From positions 1 to 43,997 of the forward strand of contig JAZQDU010000005.1 in NCBI GenBank assembly GCA_045546915.1: a stretch of DNA of 43,997 nucleotides. Reading direction: 5' to 3'. This document shows, one piece after another, positions 33,240 to 41,701 of the stretch. Both the position numbers and the translations under genes were made by a program. Source of the DNA: UMGS172 sp045546915 (GTDB lineage Bacteria > Bacillota > Clostridia > Oscillospirales > Acutalibacteraceae). Within the stretch, counting starts at the first letter, position 1. Each line of letters opens with the position of its first letter. The notes beneath the pieces were generated by a model, which was given only the letters and a program-made list of their open reading frames with translations, did not search any database and was not told the origin of the DNA.

Positions 33240-35271
33240 AGCCAAAAACGTGGTCAAAATAGTCAGAATCAAGAACACCTTTGCAGTATTTGTATTTATC
33301 GCGAACAACTGCTTTAATGGCTTTTATATATTCTTTTTCATCTGTTCCTTCGGGCAGAGGATTAGTTGTTGACTGAACAAATTTTCCGGTTTTTGTGTAG
33401 AATGTACCGTATTGTGTTTTCCAATCGTAGTTGGTGTTGAAAACAAGAGGTTCAGCATCAGAAAATACGTCGCGTCCTACCATTAATCTTGAATCAAACT
33501 CTGTACCAAAAAGGTTTGAGAGTGTTGGTAGAATATCAAGACTGTAAGTGGGTGTATCTACAATAATTGGCTCTTTATCTTCAAGGCAGCCAGACCATAT
33601 AATAAGTGCGTTGTGGTCACGCTGGAAGTAGTCTGTAACTTCATATCCGTATAATTCGGAAAGGTAGGGCATACTTCCGAGCCCTGCGTCGGAATCAAGT
33701 CCGTACGGGAAATGGTCGGTAGAAATGCAGATTACAGTATCGTTAAGAATACCTTTTTGTTCAAGGATTTGCAAAGTTCTTGTTAATGCGTCTTCAAGTT
33801 CAAGATTTGCTGCAATATATCCTTTTACGGTGTCTGAATAGTTGAGATGTTGAACACGGTCCCAATTCTTTCTGGTCATTGCGTTACCGCCTTTGGTGTA
33901 ACCGCTGTGACCGCTTACTGACATATAATAGAAATTAAACGGTTGATTACCGTCAACGTATTTTAGCAGTGTGCCTTCCATCATTTCGAGGTCACTTTGA
34001 GGCCATTGTTTTTTTACAAACTCTTCAATGCCGTTGCCGTAACCCATATAGCCGTTAGAATAGCCTAAGTTGATGTGTGTTTTGTGACGGTCATAATAGG
34101 TATAAGAGTTATTGTGGAACGCCATGCCAAAGTATCCTAAACGGTTAAGCTGACTGCCCATAGTATAGTAGTTATTGTTATCGGCGGTGTTTTTGAATGA
34201 TTTTCCACCTGCTGTGGGTAAAAGTCCAAAAATATTTGAATATTCTCCGCCCGTAGTGCCGGCACTTGCGGGTGCATAATAATCGGTAAAATTAATACCT
34301 TTGGTTGCAAGTCGGTAAAGGGTAGGGGTTAAATTAGGGTCGATTACCTCTTTTGTAAATGCTTCGGCAGTTATCATTATAAGATTTTTGCCTTTAAACA
34401 TACCTGTATATTTATTTTGTTTTGATGCGGTTAAAGAACTTACATATTCGTCTAATTGCTTATGCTCTTTAGAGGCACCTTCCATTAAAGAATCAAAGTC
34501 GATATTAAGTTTATTGTAGCCGTATTCTTTAAACTCTTCTTCCTTGTCGGGGTCAACAGGAATAATAGTTTGCAGATTAGTTGATTCAAAAGAAAGGTCG
34601 TCATTTGGGAACAGGATATTTTTAATATCAAGCCTTGTTGCTGTATAAAGTCCGAAATTGCTTAATGCAGATTGGAAATTATATTGAGAAGTATATAAAG
34701 GTTGATAAATACTGTTGAATGTTATCAACAAAATAGTGACAAGGTAGAGTGTGACCGAACATATAGATGAGAAAATTCTCATTATCATATTAGAACGGTA
34801 TGCAGGTACAAATCTTGAACCAAAAATTAGATAAAGAATTGCAGGTAAAAAGAAAAGAACAATTTTCAACAAACCGTCAAAACTGAAAATCATAATCTTG
34901 ATATCAGCCATAAAACCGCCGACAGCGTCCTCCGCACCGCCTGTTATGGTGTTAACATCATAGAAAACTTTAAACTGACGAAAGATAAAATATTCAACCA
35001 AAAACGGAATAGCTGTAGCAATTAAAAGTACCGTAGTGATAATTCGGTTAACAACTCTCTTTTTGAAAAGAGAGCATAAAAGATACAAAATTCCACCATA
35101 AAATGCGCTGAAAAACAAAGTGTAAATTGTACCGAGTGAAAAGAAATCGCCGGTTGTAGAAATTCTGAAAACGCTTTCGTAATAAAACAGAACGACCGGA
35201 AATAAAAGCATAAACCACAGATGCCCGTATTTCTTAACAATTTTATCTACCTTACTTGATTTTATATTCAT
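33238..35271 (-). CDS. LTA synthase family sulfatase-fold membrane protein
   Basis: Predicted to transfer glycerol phosphate from phosphatidylglycerol to a cell-surface acceptor (lipoteichoic acid or similar). The 677-residue protein has five N-terminal membrane segments (to about residue 210), then an extracellular sulfatase domain: NLIMITAEAFTKEVI (metal-binding Glu), SAGTTGGEYSNIFGL (nucleophile Thr), YYMSVSGHSGY and ISTDHFPYG (metal-binding Asp-His). ATG 35271 is chosen over a GTG at 35280, which lies inside the SD AAGGTGAT. LtaS or a phosphoglycerol transferase paralogue cannot be separated here. Confidence 0.92.
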   Translation of the reverse strand: MNIKSSKVDKIVKKYGHLWFMLLFPVVLFYYESVFRISTTGDFFSLGTIYTLFFSAFYGGILYLLCSLFKKRVVNRIITTVLLIATAIPFLVEYFIFRQFKVFYDVNTITGGAEDAVGGFMADIKIMIFSFDGLLKIVLFFLPAILYLIFGSRFVPAYRSNMIMRIFSSICSVTLYLVTILLITFNSIYQPLYTSQYNFQSALSNFGLYTATRLDIKNILFPNDDLSFESTNLQTIIPVDPDKEEEFKEYGYNKLNIDFDSLMEGASKEHKQLDEYVSSLTASKQNKYTGMFKGKNLIMITAEAFTKEVIDPNLTPTLYRLATKGINFTDYYAPASAGTTGGEYSNIFGLLPTAGGKSFKNTADNNNYYTMGSQLNRLGYFGMAFHNNSYTYYDRHKTHINLGYSNGYMGYGNGIEEFVKKQWPQSDLEMMEGTLLKYVDGNQPFNFYYMSVSGHSGYTKGGNAMTRKNWDRVQHLNYSDTVKGYIAANLELEDALTRTLQILEQKGILNDTVICISTDHFPYGLDSDAGLGSMPYLSELYGYEVTDYFQRDHNALIIWSGCLEDKEPIIVDTPTYSLDILPTLSNLFGTEFDSRLMVGRDVFSDAEPLVFNTNYDWKTQYGTFYTKTGKFVQSTTNPLPEGTDEKEYIKAIKAVVRDKYKYCKGVLDSDYFDHVFG

Positions 35272-35319
35272 ACCTATCACCTTTTAAAAGTGTATTATTA
35301 CTTAATTAAATCTTTATAC

Positions 35320-35348
35320 ATTATAATAAAATTAATGCAAAAATACAA
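35320..35348 (-). promoter_or_regulatory. Promoter for the LTA synthase gene
   Basis: On the minus strand TTGTAT (35348-35343), 17-nt spacer and TATAAT (35325-35320). Confidence 0.6.
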
Positions 35349-35424
35349 GGTGTTTATATTAAATTTTATTTAGTTTTGGTAAATTTATTTTATTTTGTTT
35401 CTAAGTATTATTGTTTAGTTTTTC

Positions 35425-35453
35425 TTGACTCCTAAGTTTAATTATGACATAAT
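35425..35453 (+). promoter_or_regulatory. Promoter for asnS
   Basis: TTGACT (35425-35430), 17-nt spacer and CATAAT (35448-35453). The leader is about 35 nt, too short for a T-box. Confidence 0.65.
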
Positions 35454-35497
35454 AAAATTGTCAATAATAAATTACTTTTCATTGGGAGTTGTGTGTT

Positions 35498-36892
35498 TTG
35501 AAAAGAACATTGATTAGTGAAATTTATAATGATATTAATGCCTTTGGCGGTGAAAATATTATAATCGGCGGATGGATAAGGTCTATTAGAGACTCTAAAT
35601 CGTTCGGGTTTATTGACCTTAACGACGGTAGTTGCTTTAAGGGGATTCAAGTTGTATTTGAACGTGAGAAAATTTTAAATTATGATGAGATTGCTAAACT
35701 TAACGTTGGCTCGTCGATAGTTGTAAGCGGTGTTTTGGAGTTAACACCCGAGAATAAACAACCGTTTGAATTAAAAGCAACCAGAATCGATATCGAGGGA
35801 ACATCAACACCTGATTATCCACTTCAAAAAAAGCGTCACTCTGTTGAATTTTTGCGTGAACAAGCCTATTTAAGACCTCGTACTAACTTATTTTCGGCTG
35901 TATTTAGAGTTAGAAGTGAAGTTGCTTTTGCTATTCACGAATTTTTTAATAGCCGTGGTTTTGTATATGTTCATACTCCGCTAATAACCGGTTCTGACTG
36001 TGAGGGCGCGGGTGAGATGTTTAGGGTTACCACCCTTGATATGAACAATATTCCTTTAACCGACGATGGTAAGGTTGATTGGTCAAAGGATTTCTTTGGA
36101 AAATCGGTCAACCTTACTGTTTCGGGACAATTAGAGGGCGAAACCTACGCCATGGCTTTTGGCAATATTTACACTTTTGGACCGACGTTCAGAGCAGAAA
36201 ATTCCAACACAGCCCGTCACGCTGCCGAGTTTTGGATGATAGAACCTGAAATTGCCTTTGCCGACCTAAATGATAATATGGAACTTGCATGGGACATGAT
36301 AAAGTATATTATTAATCACGTGCTTAAAAAGTGCCGTCAGGAAATAGATTTTTTCAACAACTTTGTTGACAAAAATTTGCTCGAAAGGTTAGAATCGCTT
36401 GCAAAATCAGATTATTGCACCGTTACTTATACTAAGGCTATTGAACTGTTAAAAAACAGCGGAAAAGAGTTTAATTTTCCGGTTAATTGGGGTAGTGATT
36501 TACAGACCGAGCATGAACGTTATTTGACGGAAGAAGTTTATAAAAAACCGGTTTTTGTTATTGATTATCCAAAGGAAATCAAGTCGTTTTATATGCGTCT
36601 TAACGATGACGGAAAGACTGTTGCTGCGATGGACTTGCTTGTGCCGGGTGTTGGTGAGATAATAGGCGGTAGTCAACGTGAAGAAAGACTTGATGTTTTG
36701 CTTGACCGAATGAATGAACTGGGTCTTCGAAAAGAGGATTACAGTTGGTATGTTAATCTTAGAAAATACGGCGGAACAAAACACGCAGGTTTTGGTCTTG
36801 GATTTGAGCGAATTATTATGTATCTCACAGGCGTTTCAAATATCCGAGATGTTATTCCATACCCAAGAACTGTTGGAAATGCAGAATATTAA
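35498..36892 (+). CDS. asnS: Asparaginyl-tRNA synthetase
   Basis: Class IIb aminoacyl-tRNA synthetase, charging tRNA(Asn). The 464-residue protein has the N-terminal OB fold (GGWIRSIRDSKSFGFIDLNDGS), motif 2 (GPTFRAENSNTARHAAEFWMIEPE) and motif 3 (GFGLGFERIIMYLTG). The start is taken as TTG 35498, 9 nt after SD GGGAG (35484-35488). An in-frame TTG at 35489 is too close to the SD, and no ATG is nearby. Confidence 0.96.
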   Translation: MKRTLISEIYNDINAFGGENIIIGGWIRSIRDSKSFGFIDLNDGSCFKGIQVVFEREKILNYDEIAKLNVGSSIVVSGVLELTPENKQPFELKATRIDIEGTSTPDYPLQKKRHSVEFLREQAYLRPRTNLFSAVFRVRSEVAFAIHEFFNSRGFVYVHTPLITGSDCEGAGEMFRVTTLDMNNIPLTDDGKVDWSKDFFGKSVNLTVSGQLEGETYAMAFGNIYTFGPTFRAENSNTARHAAEFWMIEPEIAFADLNDNMELAWDMIKYIINHVLKKCRQEIDFFNNFVDKNLLERLESLAKSDYCTVTYTKAIELLKNSGKEFNFPVNWGSDLQTEHERYLTEEVYKKPVFVIDYPKEIKSFYMRLNDDGKTVAAMDLLVPGVGEIIGGSQREERLDVLLDRMNELGLRKEDYSWYVNLRKYGGTKHAGFGLGFERIIMYLTGVSNIRDVIPYPRTVGNAEY

Positions 36893-36897
36893 AATTT

Positions 36898-36928
36898 ACA
36901 CCGAGCCTTTAAAAGACTCGGTGTTTTT
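36898..36928. terminator. Bidirectional terminator after asnS
   Basis: ACACCGAG (36898-36905) pairs with CTCGGTGT (36917-36924), then TTTTC. It also follows the stop of the convergent 57-residue ORF by a few bases. Confidence 0.85.
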
Positions 36929-36930
36929 CT

Positions 36931-37104
36931 TTATATTATTGGAGGTTCGGGTTCGCGGCGATATTTCGGCAATGGCGACAAATAGGGCAATACATCGTTT
37001 TTTAATATGTTACTGTATTCATCGCTTTGTTCACTGCAATATATTGTGTCAACTGTATCATCAGGTTCTTTTGGTCTTGGTGTAAATTTCTTTTTATCGT
37101 TCAT
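36931..37104 (-). CDS. Small hypothetical protein, 57 aa
   Basis: Not recognised. The product starts MNDKKKFTPRPKEPDD and ends REPEPPII: hydrophilic, rich in Lys, Asp, Glu and Pro, one cysteine, no membrane span; probably partly disordered. The ATG follows GAAAGGAG by an 8-nt T-rich spacer, an excellent SD, and the ORF ends just before a terminator. The SD lies in the 3' arm of the hairpin that ends the upstream lipoprotein gene. Opposite-strand frames here are weaker. Confidence 0.65.
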   Translation of the reverse strand: MNDKKKFTPRPKEPDDTVDTIYCSEQSDEYSNILKNDVLPYLSPLPKYRREPEPPII

Positions 37105-37145
37105 AAAAAAACTCCTTTCAAAACTATTGTTTGAGAAAGGAGCTT
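37105..37145 (-). terminator. Terminator-like hairpin before the 57-aa ORF
   Basis: On the minus strand CTCCTTTC-TCAAA pairs with TTTG-GAAAGGAG type sequence (8-bp core CTCCTTTC/GAAAGGAG, or 11 bp with a 2-nt bulge), then seven Ts, then the ATG at 37104. It lies about 15 nt after the lipoprotein stop. Confidence 0.75.
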
Positions 37146-37155
37146 TTATTATTCT

Positions 37156-38730
37156 TTAATTTTTTTGGATATTTGAAAAATCGACCGTCATATCAATTTT
37201 GCTGAAATGAACATTTTGATATTCGCTGTTCCAAACTGCTGCATTAGGTGCCGAAAAAATAGGAATTACGGATGACTCTTTGGATAAAATTTCAAGTGCT
37301 TTAAACAGTCGGTCATTTTGCAAATCGTTATTATATGTACTGCTGATTTCATTAATTAGTTTATCAAATTCCTCATTTTTAATATCGGCGACAGAACCCG
37401 ATTTGAACAAATTAAGTGTTTCAATAATATTACCTGAAACCGGAATGAGAGCAAGTGTAAAATTATTATTCTTAATCGATTCCATTAATTTTTCTTCGCT
37501 CTGAACAGTTTCAATATTTATATAAGCACCTAAATTACTCTGCCAGTTGGCAATTACGCTTGTAAGAGCCTTTTTCACTTCTGCATCGTCAACGGTAATT
37601 GCATTTATTTGCGGAAAATTTTTAATGTTAGCGTTTTTAAGACCTGCTAAAAATTTCGCACGTGCATCATCTTTTGAAAATGAGAATTTATGCGTTGCAA
37701 ACATATTGTATTGGTCAAAAACTTTACCATTAATTATGCAGTCTTCCGGGAGTAAGGTTAGTGAAGATTTATATCGTTCACTAAGTGTAGAAGAAAAATT
37801 TTCACGGTCAATCGACATTGAAAATGCCTCGGTTAAAAGGGTGTTTTTACCTATGGTCGAGTCTTTATTGAAAACAATAATATAGTTTTTATTGTAGTTT
37901 GTCTGGACAGTGTATTTTGATGTATCTACCGACGAAAAATCGTTAGTATGGTTTAGCGTCATTCCAACTTCTGCATCGTTAATCCTTGTAATACTGTCCT
38001 TTCCGCTTGTGCCCATGCTGATATAAACCGATTTGGGCTCGGATAACGATTTGCTTCCTTTACCGACTCGGTTAAGACGAACAAAATTACCTTTGGTTGA
38101 CCATGATGCCACCTTGAATTTTCCGTTAGTCAAAATATAATCGACACCAAGTCCATATTTGCCTTTGCTATTATTAAAAAATTCTTCATTACAAGGCATA
38201 AAAACAGGTGATGAAAGTTTATATAAAAAATTACTGTCTTGGGAAAGTAGTTCGAAAGTAACAGTGTCTTCATTCTCAGCAGTAACACCGAGTTCAGAAA
38301 TTTGACCTGAAAGCAGTTCTTTCGCACCGCTGATGTTAAGTAACAAGTCGATATTTTGTGCTTTTGTACCAGGGTCGCATGCACGCTTTAATGCAAATAC
38401 AAAGTCATTTGCGGTCACTCTTTCGCCGTTGTTCCACTCACTGTTTCCAATAGTAAAGGTATATCTTAATCCGTCACCGGAAACGGAATAAGTTTCTGCA
38501 ACATCTAAAACTGGATTGTCGTTTTCGTCAAGTTTAGTAAGACCTGCAAAGCAGTTTCTCACAGCAAGTTTTTCGGAGTACAGTGTGGCTCTTTGAGGGT
38601 CAAGACTGCGGGGAAGAGAGTCTACACCGAAATACAATGTGAAATCACCGCTTGAGCATCCTGTAAAACTAAGTAAAATCGAGATACAAAGCAAAATTGA
38701 AAAAGAGTGATATAATAATGATTTTTTCAT
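37156..38730 (-). CDS. Peptide-binding lipoprotein of an ABC transporter (SBP family 5)
   Basis: Extracytoplasmic solute receptor, probably for peptides. The 524-residue protein has a lipoprotein signal with C25 (LSFTGCSSG), then the SBP_bac_5 pattern: SLPRSLDPQRAT, FAGLTKLDENDNPVLDVAETYSVSGDG, YTFTIGNSEWNNGERVTANDFVFALKRACDP. The lipobox -3 residue is Phe, slightly unusual. No permease or ATPase genes are adjacent, so it is an orphan receptor here. It has its own promoter (38760-38788). SD AGGA. Confidence 0.92.
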   Translation of the reverse strand: MKKSLLYHSFSILLCISILLSFTGCSSGDFTLYFGVDSLPRSLDPQRATLYSEKLAVRNCFAGLTKLDENDNPVLDVAETYSVSGDGLRYTFTIGNSEWNNGERVTANDFVFALKRACDPGTKAQNIDLLLNISGAKELLSGQISELGVTAENEDTVTFELLSQDSNFLYKLSSPVFMPCNEEFFNNSKGKYGLGVDYILTNGKFKVASWSTKGNFVRLNRVGKGSKSLSEPKSVYISMGTSGKDSITRINDAEVGMTLNHTNDFSSVDTSKYTVQTNYNKNYIIVFNKDSTIGKNTLLTEAFSMSIDRENFSSTLSERYKSSLTLLPEDCIINGKVFDQYNMFATHKFSFSKDDARAKFLAGLKNANIKNFPQINAITVDDAEVKKALTSVIANWQSNLGAYINIETVQSEEKLMESIKNNNFTLALIPVSGNIIETLNLFKSGSVADIKNEEFDKLINEISSTYNNDLQNDRLFKALEILSKESSVIPIFSAPNAAVWNSEYQNVHFSKIDMTVDFSNIQKN

Positions 38731-38759
38731 TTAATTCAGTCCTAATATTTTATAATTTT

Positions 38760-38788
38760 AGTATATTATTTTAAATTGTATCCGTCAA
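38760..38788 (-). promoter_or_regulatory. Promoter for the peptide-binding lipoprotein
   Basis: On the minus strand TTGACG (38788-38783), 17-nt spacer and TATACT (38765-38760). Confidence 0.75.
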
Positions 38789-38823
38789 GTTAAAAAAATT
38801 TGCTAATGTGTAAAGAAAAATAC

Positions 38824-38852
38824 TTGACAGATGTGGCTGATGTGTGTATAAT
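38824..38852 (+). promoter_or_regulatory. Consensus promoter for the ylxM-ffh operon
   Basis: TTGACA (38824-38829), 17-nt spacer and TATAAT (38847-38852), perfect consensus. The -35 lies inside a 21-nt sequence repeated at 38864-38884. Confidence 0.9.
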
Positions 38853-38890
38853 AATGCTGTAATGAAAAATACTTTACAGAGGTGCTTGCC

Positions 38891-39202
38891 GTGCCTAAGG
38901 ATTTAAGTGTGGTTCTTTTGCTTGATTATTACGGCGGTCTTTTGCCTGATAAGCAACGCCGATTGGTTGAGTATTATTACTGTGACGACTTGTCTTTGGC
39001 TGAGATTTCAGATAATGAAAAAATTACGAGACAGGGTGCACGTGATGCTATTGTTAGGGCTGTTGCTAAACTTAAACAGCTTGAACAGACGGTAGGATTT
39101 ATAAATAAATCAAATGCCGTCAGAGTTTTAATTGATAAATATGCCGTCACTCGTTCAGATGACGATTTTGATAAGCTTTGTGAGGCTGTAAATAATTTAT
39201 AA
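38891..39202 (+). CDS. ylxM: YlxM/p13-like putative DNA-binding protein
   Basis: Small helix-turn-helix protein always found next to ffh in Firmicutes; it has been linked to SRP function in streptococci. The 103-residue product has the sigma-70 region-4-like pattern LLDYYGGLLPDKQRRLVEYYYCDDLSLAEISDNEKITRQGARDAIVRA. The GTG at 38891 is 6 nt after AGAGGTG; the GTG at 38882 lies within the SD. ffh follows with its SD starting at the stop. Confidence 0.92.
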   Translation: MPKDLSVVLLLDYYGGLLPDKQRRLVEYYYCDDLSLAEISDNEKITRQGARDAIVRAVAKLKQLEQTVGFINKSNAVRVLIDKYAVTRSDDDFDKLCEAVNNL

Positions 39203-39216
39203 AAGAGGTGTTTGCG

Positions 39217-40569
39217 TTGGCATTTGAAGGGTTATCCCAAAAGTTGTCTGCTGCTTTTAAGAAGTTGCGTAATAAGGGTAAACTTTCCGAAAGCGACCTT
39301 AAAGAGGTAATGCGAGAAGTTCGTTTGGCTCTTTTAGAAGCCGACGTAAACTATAAAGTCGCTAAAGACTTTACTAATTCTGTAATTGAAAAGAGCATTG
39401 GTCAAAAGGTTATGGAAAGCCTTACACCTGCTCAGATGGTTATAAAAATAGTTCGCGATGAGTTGACCGAACTTATGGGTGGTACCGGTGCGAGACTTAA
39501 TACTGCCAACCGCATACCCACCGTTATTATGATGTGTGGTCTGCAAGGCTCAGGTAAGACTACTCACAGTGCAAAACTTGCAAAAAGGCTTAAAAGTCAA
39601 GGTCATAGACCAATGCTTGTTGCTTGCGATATTTACCGTCCTGCTGCTATTGAGCAGTTAAAGGTATTAGGCTCAAAAATTGATGTGCCTGTTTTTGAAC
39701 AAGGTACAGAAAAACCCGAAAAAACTGTTCTTGCCGCTGTAAAACATGCGAGAGATTACGGTAATGATTTTGTTATTCTTGATACTGCCGGTCGTTTGCA
39801 TATTGACACCGAACTTATGGACGAACTCAAAAGAGTTTGCCAAGCAGTAGAAGTAAACGAAATTTTGCTTGTTGTTGATTCAATGGTTGGTCAGGATGCC
39901 GTTAATATTGCTAAGACTTTTAACGAAACACTTGAAATCAGCGGTGTTATCCTTACAAAACTTGACGGTGATACTCGTGGCGGTGCTGCATTATCGGTTA
40001 AATCGGTTACCGGTAAACCTATAAAATTTATCGGTACAGGCGAAAAGATTGATGACCTTGAAGAGTTTCACCCCGACCGCATGGCATCGCGTATTCTCGG
40101 TATGGGTGACGTGCTGTCGCTTATAGAACGAGTTGAAGAGCAAATAGACGAGAAGCAAGCTCTTGAAACTGCCAGACGTCTTGAGGAAAATAAGTTTGAC
40201 CTAAACGACCTTCTTGACCAGTTCAGAAGTATTAAAAAAATGGGTAACATTAAACAACTTATTTCTATGATACCCGGTGCCGATAAAATAAAGGATGCTG
40301 ATATTGATGAACGTCAATTTCAGCGAATTGAGGCAATTATAACATCAATGACGCCTAAAGAACGCTCCAAACCTGAGATTCTTAACGCATCACGAAAGCG
40401 CAGAATTTCAGCAGGTTGCGGTCAACCGGTTGAAAATATCAATCGTTTGCTCAAACAGTATGAGCAGATGAAAAAAATGTTTAAACAGATGAACAATAAA
40501 GGTTCAAAACGCCGTATGATGCGTGGTATGCCTAATATGCCGGGTGGTTTTGGCGGATTTAATTTTTAA
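39217..40569 (+). CDS. ffh: Signal recognition particle protein Ffh
   Basis: SRP GTPase that binds signal sequences and 4.5S/6S RNA and delivers ribosomes to FtsY. The 450-residue protein has the N domain, the G domain with P loop GLQGSGKTT (near residue 108), DTAGRLHID and TKLDGDTRGGAALS, and the Met-rich M domain. The TTG at 39217 is chosen: it is 6 nt after AGAGGTG and gives the family N terminus MAFEGLSQKL. The GTG at 39208 overlaps the SD. Confidence 0.97.
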   Translation: MAFEGLSQKLSAAFKKLRNKGKLSESDLKEVMREVRLALLEADVNYKVAKDFTNSVIEKSIGQKVMESLTPAQMVIKIVRDELTELMGGTGARLNTANRIPTVIMMCGLQGSGKTTHSAKLAKRLKSQGHRPMLVACDIYRPAAIEQLKVLGSKIDVPVFEQGTEKPEKTVLAAVKHARDYGNDFVILDTAGRLHIDTELMDELKRVCQAVEVNEILLVVDSMVGQDAVNIAKTFNETLEISGVILTKLDGDTRGGAALSVKSVTGKPIKFIGTGEKIDDLEEFHPDRMASRILGMGDVLSLIERVEEQIDEKQALETARRLEENKFDLNDLLDQFRSIKKMGNIKQLISMIPGADKIKDADIDERQFQRIEAIITSMTPKERSKPEILNASRKRRISAGCGQPVENINRLLKQYEQMKKMFKQMNNKGSKRRMMRGMPNMPGGFGGFNF

Positions 40570-40619
40570 TATTAAAGGTTTTACCTTTTATATAAACTTA
40601 TTTTGGAGGTGTAATTAGA

Positions 40620-40859
40620 ATGGTTAAAATCAGACTTTGCCGTATGGGTGCAAAAAAGGCTCCTTTCTATCGTGTAGTTGTTGCTGATTCCAGATTCCCC
40701 CGTGATGGTCGTTTCATCGAGGAAATTGGTACCTACAACCCCATGACTGAGCCTGCTACTGTTAACATTGATGCTGATAAAGCTAAGAAGTGGATTGCAA
40801 ACGGTGCTCAGCTTACCGACACTGTTAAAGACCTTCTTAAGAAGAACAATGTTCTTTAA
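40620..40859 (+). CDS. rpsP: 30S ribosomal protein S16
   Basis: Small-subunit ribosomal protein. The 79-residue sequence begins MVKIRLCRMGAKKAPFYRVV, typical of S16, with DGRFIEEIGTYNP. SD GGAGGTG. Codon use (many GCT, GTT, CTT) resembles that of highly expressed genes in the window. Confidence 0.98.
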   Translation: MVKIRLCRMGAKKAPFYRVVVADSRFPRDGRFIEEIGTYNPMTEPATVNIDADKAKKWIANGAQLTDTVKDLLKKNNVL

Positions 40860-40879
40860 TCCCTCATAGGAGTATTATT

Positions 40880-41113
40880 ATGACAGAATTGCTTGTTACC
40901 ATTGTTTCCGGTCTTGTTTCTGAACCGGATAAGGTTACTGTTTGTGTTGACGAGCCCAATGAGGAAGGTGTTATTGTATACCATCTTCATGTTGCAGAAG
41001 GCGATATGGGACGTGTTATCGGCAAACAGGGAAGGATTGCAAAGGCTATTCGTGTAGTTATGAGAGCTGCTGCAAACCGTAACAACGAAAAAATTGCAGT
41101 TGAAATTGACTAA
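40880..41113 (+). CDS. khpA: KH-domain RNA-binding protein KhpA
   Basis: A 77-residue KH protein (YlqC family) that acts with KhpB/Jag in RNA binding and cell-size control. The GxxG loop VIGKQGRIAKAIR is clear. It lies between rpsP and rimM, the standard Firmicutes position. SD AGGAG. Confidence 0.95.
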   Translation: MTELLVTIVSGLVSEPDKVTVCVDEPNEEGVIVYHLHVAEGDMGRVIGKQGRIAKAIRVVMRAAANRNNEKIAVEID

Positions 41114-41132
41114 GTTTCATCCTGCCAAATGT

Positions 41133-41160
41133 CCCCTCAATTGCAATTGCTTTTGAGGGG
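41133..41160 (+). other. Hairpin between khpA and rimM
   Basis: CCCCTCAA (41133-41140) pairs with TTGAGGGG (41153-41160). No T run follows, so it is more likely an mRNA processing or stability element than a terminator. Confidence 0.5.
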
Positions 41161-41185
41161 AATTCTATTATTAAGGAGATTAATT

Positions 41186-41701
41186 ATGCTTAATAAGTAT
41201 ATTGAAGCGGGTAAAATTGTTGGTACTCACGGTGTTCGCGGTGAAATGCGAGTACAGCCGTGGTGTGATTCAACTGCATTTTTAACAAAATTCAAGGTTT
41301 TTTATCTTGATAAAAACGGAAGCGAGAACATAACCGTTGCAGCGTCACGTCCACACGGAAACGTTTGCCTTGTTAAAGCAAAGGGCATAGACACTATTGA
41401 ACAGGCAGAGCGTTTTCGAGGTCGGGTTTTGTATATTGACCGTGAAGATTGTAAGTTGGAAGAGGGCAGATATTTTGTTACCGATATAATCGGTTGCGAG
41501 GTTTTTGATGCTGATTCAAATGAGTATCTCGGCAAGGTGACCGATGTATCTGAAACTGGTGCCAATGACGTTTGGCACATAATGAAGGACGGTAATGAAT
41601 TTTTAGTTCCCAATATCCCTGTTTTTGTCAAGAATGTTGATATAGAAAATGGGAAAATAATAATTGCACCCATTAAAGGTATGTTTGATGATGAAGATTG
41701 A
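41186..41701 (+). CDS. rimM: Ribosome maturation factor RimM
   Basis: 16S rRNA processing factor that binds S19. The 171-residue protein has the RimM N domain (AGKIVGTHGVRGEMRVQPW) and the PRC-barrel C domain (VTDIIGCEVFD...YLGKVTDVSETGANDVWHI). ATG 41186 after AAGGAGAT is the start; upstream in-frame codons have no homology. Its end overlaps trmD. Confidence 0.95.
   Translation: MLNKYIEAGKIVGTHGVRGEMRVQPWCDSTAFLTKFKVFYLDKNGSENITVAASRPHGNVCLVKAKGIDTIEQAERFRGRVLYIDREDCKLEEGRYFVTDIIGCEVFDADSNEYLGKVTDVSETGANDVWHIMKDGNEFLVPNIPVFVKNVDIENGKIIIAPIKGMFDDED

Noticed and set aside
35454..35497. T-box leader for asnS
   Set aside because: The promoter leaves only about 35 nt before the start; there is no room for specifier loop and antiterminator.
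36714..37085. Plus-strand frame running from asnS past its terminator
   Set aside because: It starts inside asnS in another frame and crosses the terminator; the minus-strand 57-residue ORF has the better SD.
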